A DNA stretch of 64,000 nt from Kaistia geumhonensis (GCF_030815145.1 NZ_JAUSWJ010000001.1:3550001-3614000), one strand, 5' to 3'; shown: positions 9,689-18,736, counted from the first letter of the stretch. The notes: generated by a model not told the origin, from the sequence alone. A program made the numbers and translations.

Positions 9689-10531
9689 ATGTGGCTCTAT
9701 CTCGCGCCGACGCTCGTCATCAATGTCGTGATCATCCTGATCCCGGCGCTGCTCACGATCGGTCTCGCCTTCTTCCAGTGGGACGGCCTCTCGGCGCCCG
9801 TCTTCGTCGGCCTCGGCAACTTCGTGTCCCTCTGGAACGACAGCGTGTTCTGGACGGCGCTCGAGAACAACCTGATCTGGACGGCGATCTTCCTGACGAT
9901 CCCGATCGCCATGGGCCTTCTCGCCGCGAGCATGCTGCTCATCGTGCCGCGGCGCGGCTCGACCATCTTCCAGGTCGTCTATTTCCTGCCCGTGATCATC
10001 GCCACCGCCATCACCGCCCGCGTCTGGCAGGGCATGATCTACAGCCCAGTCACCGGCATCTTCGGCTGGCTCGGCAAGCTCGGCCTGCCGCTCACCAACC
10101 CGCTGTCGCAGACTTCGACGGCGCTGTTCGGCATCGCCACCGTCGATCTCTGGCACTGGTGGGGCTTTCTCTGCGTGATCTTCTTCGCTGCGCTGCGCCA
10201 GGTGCCGCAGGAGCAGATCGAGGCGGCGCGCATCGAGGGCGCGAGCTTCTGGCAGATGATGCGCTACGTGCTCCTGCCGGGCATCCGCTCCACCATCGTG
10301 CTCATGATGGTGATGACGGTCATCTGGTCGTTCCTCGTCTTCGACTTCGTCTACATCCTGACGCAGGGCGGACCGGCCTTCTCGAGCGAGGTTCTCTCGA
10401 CGCTCGCCTATCGCAAGGCCTTCTACGACCTGAATGTCGGCCAGGCGGCCGCGACCGCGCTCGTCATCAGCCTGTTCGGCCTCGTCGCCACCTATTTCTA
10501 CATCCGCATCCAGCAGAGGGAGGGCGTCTGA
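9689..10531 (+). CDS. Carbohydrate ABC transporter permease (MalF/UgpA type)
   Basis: Inner-membrane permease of 280 residues with about six hydrophobic segments beginning at residue 4. The EAA loop for ATPase contact reads EAARIEGASFWQMMRYVLLP near residue 178. GAAGGA lies eight bases before ATG 9689. The N-terminus is short, with almost no cytoplasmic tail. It follows the binding-protein gene after a 150-bp gap holding two palindromes, and its stop overlaps the next permease start by one base (TGATG), indicating translational coupling. Confidence 0.92.
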   Translation: MWLYLAPTLVINVVIILIPALLTIGLAFFQWDGLSAPVFVGLGNFVSLWNDSVFWTALENNLIWTAIFLTIPIAMGLLAASMLLIVPRRGSTIFQVVYFLPVIIATAITARVWQGMIYSPVTGIFGWLGKLGLPLTNPLSQTSTALFGIATVDLWHWWGFLCVIFFAALRQVPQEQIEAARIEGASFWQMMRYVLLPGIRSTIVLMMVMTVIWSFLVFDFVYILTQGGPAFSSEVLSTLAYRKAFYDLNVGQAAATALVISLFGLVATYFYIRIQQREGV

Positions 10532-11364
10532 TGAGGCTCGTCGAAAGCCGCGCCACCCTGACGATCACCTATCTGGTGCTCGGGATCGGCCTCTTCACCG
10601 CGCTCTTTCCCATCGCGCTGCTCGTTCTCAATTCACTGAAGAGCGCGCAGGAAATCGTGACCAATCCGCTGGCGCTGCCGGCGGCGATCCGCTGGGACAA
10701 TTTCGCCCGCGCCTGGAAGGACGCGCGCTTCTCCACGAGCTTCGTCAATTCGGCGACGCTGACGGGGCTCACCATCCTCCTCGTCTGCACCACCGGTTCG
10801 GCCTCGGCCTATGTGCTGGCGCGCAAGAAGATCAAGTCGTGGAAGCTCGTCACCTTCTACCTTCTCGCGACGACGACGGCGCCGATCCAGCTCTTCCTGT
10901 TCCCGCTCTATTTCGGCTTCGCGAAGCTCGGACTGATCAACAACGTCTTCGCCGTCTCGCTCGTCTATACGGCGATCTACAGCCCGTTCGCGATCATGCT
11001 GCTGCGAACCTATTTCCTCGCCGTGCCGCGCGAGATCGAGGAGGCGGCGCTGATCGACGGCGCCTCGTCCTGGCAGATCTTCACGCGCGTCATGCTGCCG
11101 ATCGTCTCGCCCGGCATCGTCACGGTGGCGCTGATCATCGGCCTCTATTCCTGGAACGAATTCCTGATCGCCACGACCTTCCTGCAGAAGAAGGATTCGC
11201 TCACCGCCGTCGTCTCCTTCTTCCTGCTCTCGGGCCAGTACTCGTCCGACTGGGGCGAGATCATGGCCGCTGCGCTCATCATCGTGCTGCCGATCGTCAT
11301 CCTGTTCGTCTTCCTGCAGCGCCGCTTCATCGAGGGCATGGCCGGCGGCTCGGTCAAGGGCTGA
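10531..11364 (+). CDS. Carbohydrate ABC transporter permease (MalG type)
   Basis: Second permease of the importer, 277 residues, six predicted membrane segments. The EAA motif reads EEAALIDGASSWQIFTRVML near residue 170, and the C-terminus FLQRRFIEGMAGGSVKG is typical of MalG-type subunits. The start overlaps the preceding stop. No ATP-binding subunit follows, so the pair must use a shared UgpC/MsmK-like ATPase encoded elsewhere, as is common for CUT1 systems. It is followed 58 bp later by the ARH-fold hydrolase in the same operon. Confidence 0.92.
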   Translation: MRLVESRATLTITYLVLGIGLFTALFPIALLVLNSLKSAQEIVTNPLALPAAIRWDNFARAWKDARFSTSFVNSATLTGLTILLVCTTGSASAYVLARKKIKSWKLVTFYLLATTTAPIQLFLFPLYFGFAKLGLINNVFAVSLVYTAIYSPFAIMLLRTYFLAVPREIEEAALIDGASSWQIFTRVMLPIVSPGIVTVALIIGLYSWNEFLIATTFLQKKDSLTAVVSFFLLSGQYSSDWGEIMAAALIIVLPIVILFVFLQRRFIEGMAGGSVKG

Positions 11365-11422
11365 GCCGGCCGCCGTTCGTCAATCGACAAGAAACACCGA
11401 GGAACCTCCAAGGACCCCCAGC

Positions 11423-13543
11423 ATGACCACCGCACCGCTTCCCAACGACTATCTCGAGCGCGTCTATGCCGGCGTGCTCGGCAAGCTGATCGGCGTCTAT
11501 GTCGGCCGCCCGTTCGAGGGCTGGACCTACCAGAAGATCATGAGCGAGCTCGGCCCGGTCGAGTATTACGTGCATGACCGGCTCGGCGTGCCGCTCGTCG
11601 TGACCGACGACGACGTCGCCGGCACCTTCACCTTCGTGCGGGCGCTGGAGGATTATGGCATCTCGCCGGATCTCACCGCCGAGGATATCGGCAAGGCCTG
11701 GCTCAACTATCTCGTCGAGCAGCGCACGGTGCTCTGGTGGGGCGGCAACGGCAATTCGACCGAGCACACCGCCTGGCTCAACCTGAAGCGCGGCGTGCCG
11801 GCGCCGGCCTCGGGCTCGATCGCCACCAATGGCGCGACGGTGGCCGAGCAGATCGGCGCGCAGATCTTCATCGACGGCTGGGCGCTGGTGGCGCCAGGCC
11901 AGCCGAAGCTCGCGGCGAAGCTCGCCGAGCAGGCCGGCAAGGTCAGCCATGACGGCGAGAGTGTTTATGCCGCGATGCTCTGGGCGGCGATGGAGGCGGA
12001 GGCCTTCGTCTCGGGCGACATCGATCATCTGATCGATACCGGCCTCGCGGCGATTCCGGCGGACAGCCTGATCGCGAAGCTGATCGCCGACATCCGCGCC
12101 TGGCACAAGAAGTTCCCCGACTGGCGCGACACGCGGCAGAAGATCGAGGACCACTACGGCTACGACAAATATCCCGGCAACTGCCATGTCGTGCCGAACC
12201 ATGCCCTGATGATCATGGCGATCCTCTATGCGCCGGACGATTTCCAGCGCGCGCAGATGATCGTGAACACGTCGGGCTGGGACACCGATTGCAACGCCGG
12301 CAATGTCGGCTGTCTGCTCGGCATCAAGCTCGGCCTCGAGGGCATCGACGCCGGTCCGGACTTCCGCGGCCCGGTTGCCGACCGGCTGCTGATCTCCTCG
12401 GCCGATGGCGGCAATGCGATCAACGACGCGGTGCGCACCGCCTATCGTCTGGCCGGGCTCGGTCACAGCCTCGCCGGCGCTGCACCGATCGCGCCGCCGA
12501 AGGACGGCGCGCAGTTCCATTTCTCGCTGCCGGGCAGTGTTCAGGGCTTCCGCGCCGAGCGTGGTCACGGGCTAGCGGAGCGCTCGCATGTCGAGAACCG
12601 CGAGGTTCCCGGCGGCCGCGCGCTGGCGCTGGTCTATTCGGGCGTCGGCCCGGGGCAGAGCGCCGCGGCGCTGACGCCGACCTTCACGCCGCCCGAAGTC
12701 GTCGACATGCGCACTTATGAGCTGATGGCGACGCCGATCGTCTATCCGGGCCAGCGCCTCTCTGCAGCGCTCTCTGCCGAGCGCGGCAACCAGGGCGCGG
12801 TCGAGGTCGCCTATCGGCTCAAGGTCTATGGCGCCGAGGACAAGCTCAGAACCGTCGACGGGCCGTCGGTGGTGCTGGAGCCCGGCAAGGACGCGGTGAT
12901 CGACTGGACGCTGCCCGATTTCGGCGGCCAGCCGATCGCCGAGATGGGCTTCGTCGTGCGCGCCAAGGGCATCAGGGCCGACGGCGCGGTGCTCGTCGAC
13001 CACCTGCGCTATGACGGGACGCCGGACCTGCATCTCCGCCGCCCTGCCGAGCCGAGCGATTTCTGGCGCATGGCCTGGGTCAACGGCGCGAGCTTCTTCT
13101 CGAAGCGCTTCCCGCAGTCCTTCCGCCTGTCGCAGGATCGCGGCGAGGGGATCATCATCCACGGCACGCGCGAATGGCGCGACTACCGCGTCGCCGCCGA
13201 CACCATGATCCATCTCGGCAACGAGGCCGGCGTCGCTGTCCGCGTGCAGGGGCTCCGCCGCTATTATGCGGCGCTGCTCTCGCGCGACGGCCGCCTCGCC
13301 ATCGTGCGCCAGCGCGACGAGGAGCGCACGGTGCTCGCCGAGACCCGCTTCGACTGGCAGTTCGAGACGCCCTACGACGTCGCGGTCGAGGCCGACGGCG
13401 CGGTGATCCGGGCGCGGATCGGCGGCACGGTGCTCACCGCCGAGGACACGAGCGCCGAGGCCTTCCGCGACGGCGGCATCGGTCTCCTCGTGCATGAGGG
13501 CGCGCTTTCCAGCAACGCGGTTCGCGTGTCGCCGCTCGGCTGA
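11423..13543 (+). CDS. ADP-ribosylglycohydrolase-fold enzyme with large C-terminal domain
   Basis: A 706-residue protein without a signal peptide. Residues about 10-350 form an ARH-fold hydrolase: VYAGVLGKLIGVYVGRP, the metal ligands TDDD at 61-64, and the C-terminal metal motif SGWDTDCNAGNVGCLLG near 283-299. These enzymes cleave bonds to the C1 of ribose (ADP-ribosyl or related N/O-glycosides) with a dinuclear Mg centre. Residues about 370-706 look beta-rich, perhaps carbohydrate-binding or jelly-roll modules, of a type I do not recognise; typical ARH proteins are 300-360 residues. It is the last gene of the importer operon, and with the ribokinase it suggests cytoplasmic release and phosphorylation of ribose from an imported riboside. 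Substrate is inferred only. Confidence 0.82.
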   Translation: MTTAPLPNDYLERVYAGVLGKLIGVYVGRPFEGWTYQKIMSELGPVEYYVHDRLGVPLVVTDDDVAGTFTFVRALEDYGISPDLTAEDIGKAWLNYLVEQRTVLWWGGNGNSTEHTAWLNLKRGVPAPASGSIATNGATVAEQIGAQIFIDGWALVAPGQPKLAAKLAEQAGKVSHDGESVYAAMLWAAMEAEAFVSGDIDHLIDTGLAAIPADSLIAKLIADIRAWHKKFPDWRDTRQKIEDHYGYDKYPGNCHVVPNHALMIMAILYAPDDFQRAQMIVNTSGWDTDCNAGNVGCLLGIKLGLEGIDAGPDFRGPVADRLLISSADGGNAINDAVRTAYRLAGLGHSLAGAAPIAPPKDGAQFHFSLPGSVQGFRAERGHGLAERSHVENREVPGGRALALVYSGVGPGQSAAALTPTFTPPEVVDMRTYELMATPIVYPGQRLSAALSAERGNQGAVEVAYRLKVYGAEDKLRTVDGPSVVLEPGKDAVIDWTLPDFGGQPIAEMGFVVRAKGIRADGAVLVDHLRYDGTPDLHLRRPAEPSDFWRMAWVNGASFFSKRFPQSFRLSQDRGEGIIIHGTREWRDYRVAADTMIHLGNEAGVAVRVQGLRRYYAALLSRDGRLAIVRQRDEERTVLAETRFDWQFETPYDVAVEADGAVIRARIGGTVLTAEDTSAEAFRDGGIGLLVHEGALSSNAVRVSPLG

Positions 13544-13553
13544 CACGCCCGAG

Positions 13554-13592
13554 CGCGCCGGCGGCCGTTCCCTCCTCCCGGCCGCCGGCGCG
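13554..13592 (+). terminator. Thirteen-bp GC-rich stem-loop after the ARH-fold gene
   Basis: CGCGCCGGCGGCC (13554-13566) pairs perfectly with GGCCGCCGGCGCG (13580-13592) around a 13-base loop, 10 bp after the stop codon. No T-run follows, so it may be a factor-assisted terminator or an mRNA 3' stabiliser ending the importer operon. Confidence 0.5.
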
Positions 13593-13680
13593 GCTAACGC
13601 TCTCGACGCCCGCTCCGGCGGGTCTTGCGGGCGCGGCGGCGCGGGCACATGGTGCGGGACCCTTTCGCGCCGGAGAGACC

Positions 13681-15399
13681 ATGCCGTTCCTCGACCCGCG
13701 CCTCGGCGATGTCGAGGACGACGCCTCCAGCACGAAGAGCCGGTCGCTGTCGGGCCTCGCCGGCAGCCTTCTCGCCGAGATCAGCCTGCCGAAGCTCTTC
13801 GCCGCCTGGCTGTCGCTGGTCGCGCTACCGGTGCTGGTGCTCGGCCTCGGGCCGCTGCTCGCCTCGATCTGGATCGGCGCGGCATCGACTACGGTCGAGC
13901 GGCTGTTCTCGGGCCTCGTGCCGATCGCCATCGGCCTGATGCTCGCCGCAGCCGCCTATTTCGGCGGGCGGCCGCTCTGGCGGCTCGTGGAGACCAATTT
14001 CTGGTCGCTGAACGCGCTCGCCATCCAGCCCGGCTATGCGCTGGTGCGCGAATTGCTGCGCCATCTCGCGGAGAAGCGGGGCGAGCGGTCGCGTGGGCGC
14101 GGCTGGACCGCGCTGCTCGCCGGGCTGATCGTCGCCGCCATCTCCGGCGCCATCCTGGCGCTCGTCCTTCCCGAGACGCGCTGGACGGGAACGCTGGCCG
14201 ATCTCGCCGAGCCGGGCCGCCTCGCCATCGCCGCACTCTACAATGCCGTCGCCATCATCGCCGCCTATGTCGCCGTCGCGGCGCTCGTCTGGGGCGTCGC
14301 CGACGCCAGCATGGCGCAGCCCGAGGACCTGACCGCATTCGCGCCGCGCACGGCGGAGGGACGCGTCTTTCATGTGGCGCATCTCTCCGACATCCACATC
14401 GTCGGCGAGCGCTACGGCTTCCGTATCGAGAGCGGGCGCGCCGGGCCGCGCGGCAACGAGCGGCTGGCGCGGCTGCTCGCCCGTCTTGCCGAGATCGAAG
14501 CCGCGGGCGAACTCGACCTCGTGCTCCTCAGCGGCGACATGACCGATGCCGGCCGCGCCGCCGAATGGGCGGTCTTCTTCGACGCGATCGCCGCCTATCC
14601 GGCGCTCGCGCGCAAGATGGTGGCACTGCCCGGCAATCACGACCTCAACGTCGTCGACCGGGCCAATCCGGCGCGGCTCGACCTGCCGCTCTCGCCCCCC
14701 AAGCGGCTGCGCCAGATGCGGCTCGTCGCGGCGCTCGACCGGCTTCAAGGGCGGAGCGTCCGTGTCGTCGACGCGGCGACCGGCCGGCCGGGCGTCACGC
14801 TCGCCGAAGCGCTCGACCCGCACCGCGCGGCGATCGCCGCCTTCGCCGACGCCGGCGGGATGCGCCGGAGCCTCGCGCTCGCGCCGCTCCTCGCCACCGT
14901 CTTTCCGATGGTGCTGCCGCCGGAGGCGACGGGCGGGCTCGGCGTCGTGCTGCTCAATTCGAACGCGGAGACGCATTTCTCCTTCACCAATGCGCTCGGC
15001 TTCATGCCGCGCGAGCAGGAGGCGGCGCTCGCGGCCCTGCTCGATGCCGATCCGCACGGGATCTATCTCGTCGCCCTCCACCACCATGTCGTCGAATATC
15101 CGCGGCCGGCCAAGGCGCTCTCCGAGCGGATCGGCACCGCGCTCGTCAACGGCTCGTGGTTCGTCCGCCGCCTGTCGCGCTTCGCGGACCGGGTGATCGT
15201 GATGCACGGCCACCGCCATATCGACTGGATCGGCCGCTGCGGGCCGCTCGCCATCGTGTCCGCGCCTTCGCCGGTGATGAATGCGCGCGATGCCGGGACG
15301 ACCGCGTTCTATGTCCATGCCATCGGCCGGGCCGCCGATGGCCGCATCACCCTGCATGCGCCGCGGCGGATCGAGATCGAGGGAGAAACTGTCGCTTGA
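13681..15399 (+). CDS. Membrane-anchored calcineurin-like metallophosphoesterase
   Basis: A 572-residue protein with about four membrane segments in its N-terminal third (roughly residues 38-66, 76-95, 140-163, 186-212), then a metallophosphoesterase domain. The full metal-site motif set is visible: LSDIH near 235-239, GDMTD near 285-289, GNHD near 318-321, ALHHH near 464 and HGHRH near 509-513. It therefore should hydrolyse a phosphoester or pyrophosphate bond, with the catalytic domain probably cytoplasmic. ATG 13681 follows a GGAGAGACC leader. It stands alone between the importer operon and an XRE gene. The substrate could be a lipid-linked pyrophosphate or a nucleotide; nothing in the context decides this. 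Confidence 0.83.
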   Translation: MPFLDPRLGDVEDDASSTKSRSLSGLAGSLLAEISLPKLFAAWLSLVALPVLVLGLGPLLASIWIGAASTTVERLFSGLVPIAIGLMLAAAAYFGGRPLWRLVETNFWSLNALAIQPGYALVRELLRHLAEKRGERSRGRGWTALLAGLIVAAISGAILALVLPETRWTGTLADLAEPGRLAIAALYNAVAIIAAYVAVAALVWGVADASMAQPEDLTAFAPRTAEGRVFHVAHLSDIHIVGERYGFRIESGRAGPRGNERLARLLARLAEIEAAGELDLVLLSGDMTDAGRAAEWAVFFDAIAAYPALARKMVALPGNHDLNVVDRANPARLDLPLSPPKRLRQMRLVAALDRLQGRSVRVVDAATGRPGVTLAEALDPHRAAIAAFADAGGMRRSLALAPLLATVFPMVLPPEATGGLGVVLLNSNAETHFSFTNALGFMPREQEAALAALLDADPHGIYLVALHHHVVEYPRPAKALSERIGTALVNGSWFVRRLSRFADRVIVMHGHRHIDWIGRCGPLAIVSAPSPVMNARDAGTTAFYVHAIGRAADGRITLHAPRRIEIEGETVA

Positions 15400-15472
15400 C
15401 GCGCGTCAAGGCGGAACCCGAGGCGCGTGTGCATCGTTCTCACCGATCGCAAGCGACGGAGGACCAAAGGCG

Positions 15473-15751
15473 ATGGCACTCGACCTGCACCAGTTCCGCG
15501 ATCTTCCCAATCTCGGACCGCGCGACATCGGCGTGCTGCCCCCGCATGTCACCGCCAAGATGCGGCTCGGCGAGCCGGCCGTGAAGGTGGTGCGCGAGTG
15601 GCGCGGCATCAGCCAGGAGGAGCTGGCGGACCGCTCCGGCGTGGCCATCACCCAGATCGCGCGCGCCGAACGCCACATGGATACCTCGCCTGCGGTGATG
15701 CGGTGCCTCGCGCGGGCGCTGCGCGTGCGGGACGAGCTTCTCCTGAACTGA
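15473..15751 (+). CDS. XRE-family helix-turn-helix protein
   Basis: A 92-residue protein with a Cro/C1-type helix-turn-helix in its C-terminal half (VREWRGISQEELADRSGVAI near 39-58, then TQIARAERHM). The first 35 residues (FRDLPNLGPRDIGVLPP) have no recognised domain. ATG 15473 has ACGGAGGA upstream, favouring it over the in-frame ATG at 15281. It converges on the autotransporter gene with a 10-bp gap. No toxin partner is adjacent, so an antitoxin role is not supported. Confidence 0.8.
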   Translation: MALDLHQFRDLPNLGPRDIGVLPPHVTAKMRLGEPAVKVVREWRGISQEELADRSGVAITQIARAERHMDTSPAVMRCLARALRVRDELLLN

Positions 15752-15761
15752 CCGGCCGCTT

Positions 15762-17720
15762 CTAGAAGGCGAGCTGGATGTCGAGCGATCCGGCCTGGCT
15801 GACGAAGCCGGCCGGGCTGGCCTGCAGATCGTAGAAGAGGCCGATGCTGCGGCCCTTCCCGTCATTGCCGGAAAGACCGAGGCCGGCCGTCATCAGCCAG
15901 GGCGAGGCCGCGGCCGCTTCGGTCACGAAGGCGCCGCCGCCGCCGGCATAGCTGGCCGTGATCGGGCTCGACGTGTCGAGCACATTGTAGCTGATGCCGC
16001 CATGCGCGGTGAGATCCACGCCGCGCGCGAGGCGATAGGCGAAGGCGAGGTCGGCGCCGATCGGCAGTTCCTGATAGGCCTGATAGGTCGTTTCGAGGTC
16101 GAGCGGGCCGGCGCCCGTCTCACGATAGGCATCGGCCGTCACCTGCAGGAAGGCGGCTGTCAGTGCCGGCGTGGCGACGAGGCCCGGGGCGAGCGTGACG
16201 CTTTCATGCAGCTTCAGCGCGGCTCCGGCCGTCGTGCCGGAATAGTCGGCCGAGGCGGTGCTGCCCATGAAGGCGATCGGCCGCGTGGCGGAATTGTCGT
16301 TGATGCCGAACGCGAGACTGACATCGAGCCCGGCCGTCTCCGACAGGGCGGCGCTGCCATAGAGCGCGACGAGATAGCTGTCGACCGAGAGGCTGCCCGG
16401 CGCGTCGGCGCGCTCGCCCGAGGCGTTGACGCGGTTGTAGGCGAAGGCCGTGCCGAGGGTCAGCGCCGGCGACACCGCCTTGTCGAAGCCGAGCGCGACG
16501 CCGACCGTGTCGGCGCCGTAACCGGGGAGGGGATCGCGCGCGGTCTGGGTGAGCGTACCGCCGAGAGGCCGGAGCCATGCGGTCCAGTCCTCGCCGGGTT
16601 CGCGGTCGAGATCGAGCCGATCGCCGAGAACCTGGCCGAGCATGCGCTGGCTGTCGGCCGTCGCGCGGACGCCGGCACCGGCGAGGACCGGCAGCGTCGA
16701 TCCGACGGCGGAGGCGAGCGCGGCGCCGGAGAGGTCGTTGAGTGCCAGCGTCGCCGGCGCCATCGCGCCGGTGAGGCCGGTCAGCGAGCCGGCGACGTCG
16801 TAGAGCACGGTCGCGGCCGGCAGCGCCGCTCCGAGGCCCGCCGCGGCAACCGACTGCTCATACGGCCGGACGAGCTCCACGCCGGCCGACGGGGTCGCGT
16901 CGATGCCGCTGGTCGAGTAGCCGGACAGAATCATCGCCGCGGCGGACGCATCGCCGCGCACATCGCCATAGAGGCTGACGAGCTCGCCGTCCGAGATGGC
17001 GTTGTAGAGCACCTTGCCGTCGGGCGTGATCGAGCCGAGCAGCGTATAGGTGACGCCCGATCCGTCGGGGCCGATGCCTTGGCCCCAGAAATAGCCGTTG
17101 ACATAGTTGGTGATGACGAAGGTGCCGGGCGCGTCGCTGCCGAAGAGCGAGGGGTCGACCATCCGCCACGGCGTTCCCTCGGTCCACATCCACTGGCGCG
17201 ACGACAGCGTGACCGGGATCGCCTGCGGCGGCGGCGGCGTGAAGGTCGCCGGGTCATAGGTCAGCATATAGGCCCAGTGCGTGACCATCATCGAACCGGG
17301 CGTGATCATCTGCATCAGCATCGCCGGCTGGCCGTCGATCGTCTTCATCTGGCCGAGCCCGACGACCGGCGCTTCGAGGTCCTCGCTGTCGAAGATCATG
17401 ACCACCGAACCGTCCGGCGCGACCTGGCCGGAGATCGTCATATTGGACGGAAATTCGAGGTTGCCGAGCGAGAGTTCCGCCGAGAGCAGGCCGTTGAAGG
17501 CGCCGTTCGTGGCCGGGCCGAAGGCCCACAGCGTCTGGTCGCCGAGCGGGAAGGGATTGGCGAAGCTCGTGCCGGACGAGCCATAGGCGAGAAGCTGAGG
17601 CACCGGCACATACCAGTGCGAGTTGGAGAGCGTCTCGTCCCACGCCGTCGTCTGCGCCGCGGCCGGCGCCGCCGCCAGGGCCAGCCCGGCGGCGAGGCCC
17701 GTCATCATCGCCCGTCTCAT
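15762..17720 (-). CDS. Autotransporter-barrel outer-membrane protein
   Basis: A 652-residue secreted protein: signal peptide MTGLAAGLALAAAPAAAQ (about residues 6-23), a passenger-like region of about 350 residues rich in Gly/Thr/Ser, and a C-terminal autotransporter beta-barrel of about 280 residues (WTAWLRPLGGTL, alternating amphipathic strands such as VGVALGFDKAV and LTLGTAFAYNRV) ending in IQLAF with terminal Phe, the BAM signal. The passenger has no protease or adhesin motif that I recognise. The passenger is short and Cys-free. GAGGGGC precedes ATG 17720. It is a single gene, transcribed away from the downstream importer locus. Confidence 0.78.
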   Translation of the reverse strand: MRRAMMTGLAAGLALAAAPAAAQTTAWDETLSNSHWYVPVPQLLAYGSSGTSFANPFPLGDQTLWAFGPATNGAFNGLLSAELSLGNLEFPSNMTISGQVAPDGSVVMIFDSEDLEAPVVGLGQMKTIDGQPAMLMQMITPGSMMVTHWAYMLTYDPATFTPPPPQAIPVTLSSRQWMWTEGTPWRMVDPSLFGSDAPGTFVITNYVNGYFWGQGIGPDGSGVTYTLLGSITPDGKVLYNAISDGELVSLYGDVRGDASAAAMILSGYSTSGIDATPSAGVELVRPYEQSVAAAGLGAALPAATVLYDVAGSLTGLTGAMAPATLALNDLSGAALASAVGSTLPVLAGAGVRATADSQRMLGQVLGDRLDLDREPGEDWTAWLRPLGGTLTQTARDPLPGYGADTVGVALGFDKAVSPALTLGTAFAYNRVNASGERADAPGSLSVDSYLVALYGSAALSETAGLDVSLAFGINDNSATRPIAFMGSTASADYSGTTAGAALKLHESVTLAPGLVATPALTAAFLQVTADAYRETGAGPLDLETTYQAYQELPIGADLAFAYRLARGVDLTAHGGISYNVLDTSSPITASYAGGGGAFVTEAAAASPWLMTAGLGLSGNDGKGRSIGLFYDLQASPAGFVSQAGSLDIQLAF

Positions 17721-17807
17721 CGCATGCCCCTCGATCGGAGCGCGATCAGAGCATGATTCGCGCCCCGGATGGAGACGGGGAGGGCTGGCGCGGCTGAGGC
17801 AGCCCTG

Positions 17808-18716
17808 TCAGCCCTTCACCGCACCGGCGGTGAGGCCGGCGACGATGTGCTTCTGCGCCGCGAAGAAGACGATGATGGTCGGCAGGATGGTGAGCGTGAT
17901 GAAGGCGAGCACCAGCTGCCAGTTCGTCGAATACTCGCCCTGATAGACCATGATGCCGAGCGGCCAGGGATACTTGCCCTCGGTGTTGAGGAGGATCAGC
18001 GGCAGAAGGTAGCTGTTCCAGCTGCCGACGAAGGCGATGATCCCGACGGTGGCGAGGATCGGCCGCGAGAGCGGCAGCGTGATGTGCCAGAAATAGCCGA
18101 GATAGCCGCAGCCATCGACGAAGGCGGCGTCGAACAACTCCGCCGGGACGTTCTGGAAGAAGCGGCGGAAAAGAAGGATGCTCATGCCGAGCCCGAAGGC
18201 GACCTGGGGCAGGACGACGCCCCAATAGGTGTCGAGCAGGCCGAGATCGCGGATACGGATGAACAGCGGCAGGATGGCGGTCGCCACCGGGAACATCAGC
18301 CCGATCAGGAAATAGTTGAGCAGGAAGCCGGAGCCGAAGAACTTCACATGCGCGAAGGTGAAGGCGGCCATGGCGGCGACCACCAGCGTCAGCCCCACCG
18401 TCAGCGTCGCGATCAGGAACGAGTTGCCGAGCATCTGCCAGTAGCGAAGGCTGGTCAGGATGTCGGTATAGTTGGCCCACTGCCATTCGGTCGGCAGCCC
18501 GAACGGATGGACGCGGAGATCGCCCAGCGTCTTGAAGCCGCCCAGCGCGGTGGTCAGCAGCGGCAGCAGCACCACGGCCGCGACGATGAACAGGCTCGCA
18601 TAGAGATAGAGTCTCGTGACGAAGCCGATGCGGTTCTCCTCGAACACCGAGGCATGGCGGCGGCGCGGAGCCGGCACAGGCGGGGCAAGCGAACGATCGG
18701 TCACCGCTTCAGTCAT
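17808..18716 (-). CDS. Carbohydrate ABC transporter permease (MalG type)
   Basis: Inner-membrane permease of 302 residues with six predicted membrane segments after a 35-residue cytoplasmic N-terminus. The EAA loop is AAFVDGCGYLGYFWHITLPL near residue 205. The C-terminus HIVAGLTAGAVKG is typical of the subunit. It forms an importer with the MalF-type permease and binding protein upstream; no ATPase gene is present. Its start region repeats 14 bp found at the end of the upstream permease gene. With the ROK regulator, ThuB-like and ThuA-like genes across the divergent promoter, the probable cargo is a disaccharide such as trehalose or an isomer. Confidence 0.92.
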   Translation of the reverse strand: MTEAVTDRSLAPPVPAPRRRHASVFEENRIGFVTRLYLYASLFIVAAVVLLPLLTTALGGFKTLGDLRVHPFGLPTEWQWANYTDILTSLRYWQMLGNSFLIATLTVGLTLVVAAMAAFTFAHVKFFGSGFLLNYFLIGLMFPVATAILPLFIRIRDLGLLDTYWGVVLPQVAFGLGMSILLFRRFFQNVPAELFDAAFVDGCGYLGYFWHITLPLSRPILATVGIIAFVGSWNSYLLPLILLNTEGKYPWPLGIMVYQGEYSTNWQLVLAFITLTILPTIIVFFAAQKHIVAGLTAGAVKG

Positions 18717-18736
18717 TTTACGACCGCTTCAGTCAT
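18703..18736. repeat. Fourteen-bp direct repeat at a permease gene junction
   Basis: ACCGCTTCAGTCAT occurs at 18703-18716 and 18723-18736, 20 bp apart. On the coding strand each copy reads ATGACTGAAGCGGT: the first contains the stop codon of the upstream permease and an ATG, the second is the actual start of the downstream permease. This looks like a short tandem duplication that separated an original ATGACTGA stop/start overlap. Confidence 0.7.

Noticed and set aside
8923-10530. Open frame upstream of and continuous with the MalG-type permease
   Set aside because: The part before 10531 is out of frame with the binding protein and first permease and has Arg-rich, non-homologous sequence; the real gene starts at ATG 10531.
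15473-15751. XRE protein as antitoxin
   Set aside because: No HigB/RelE/HipA-like partner is adjacent; neighbours are a phosphoesterase and an autotransporter.
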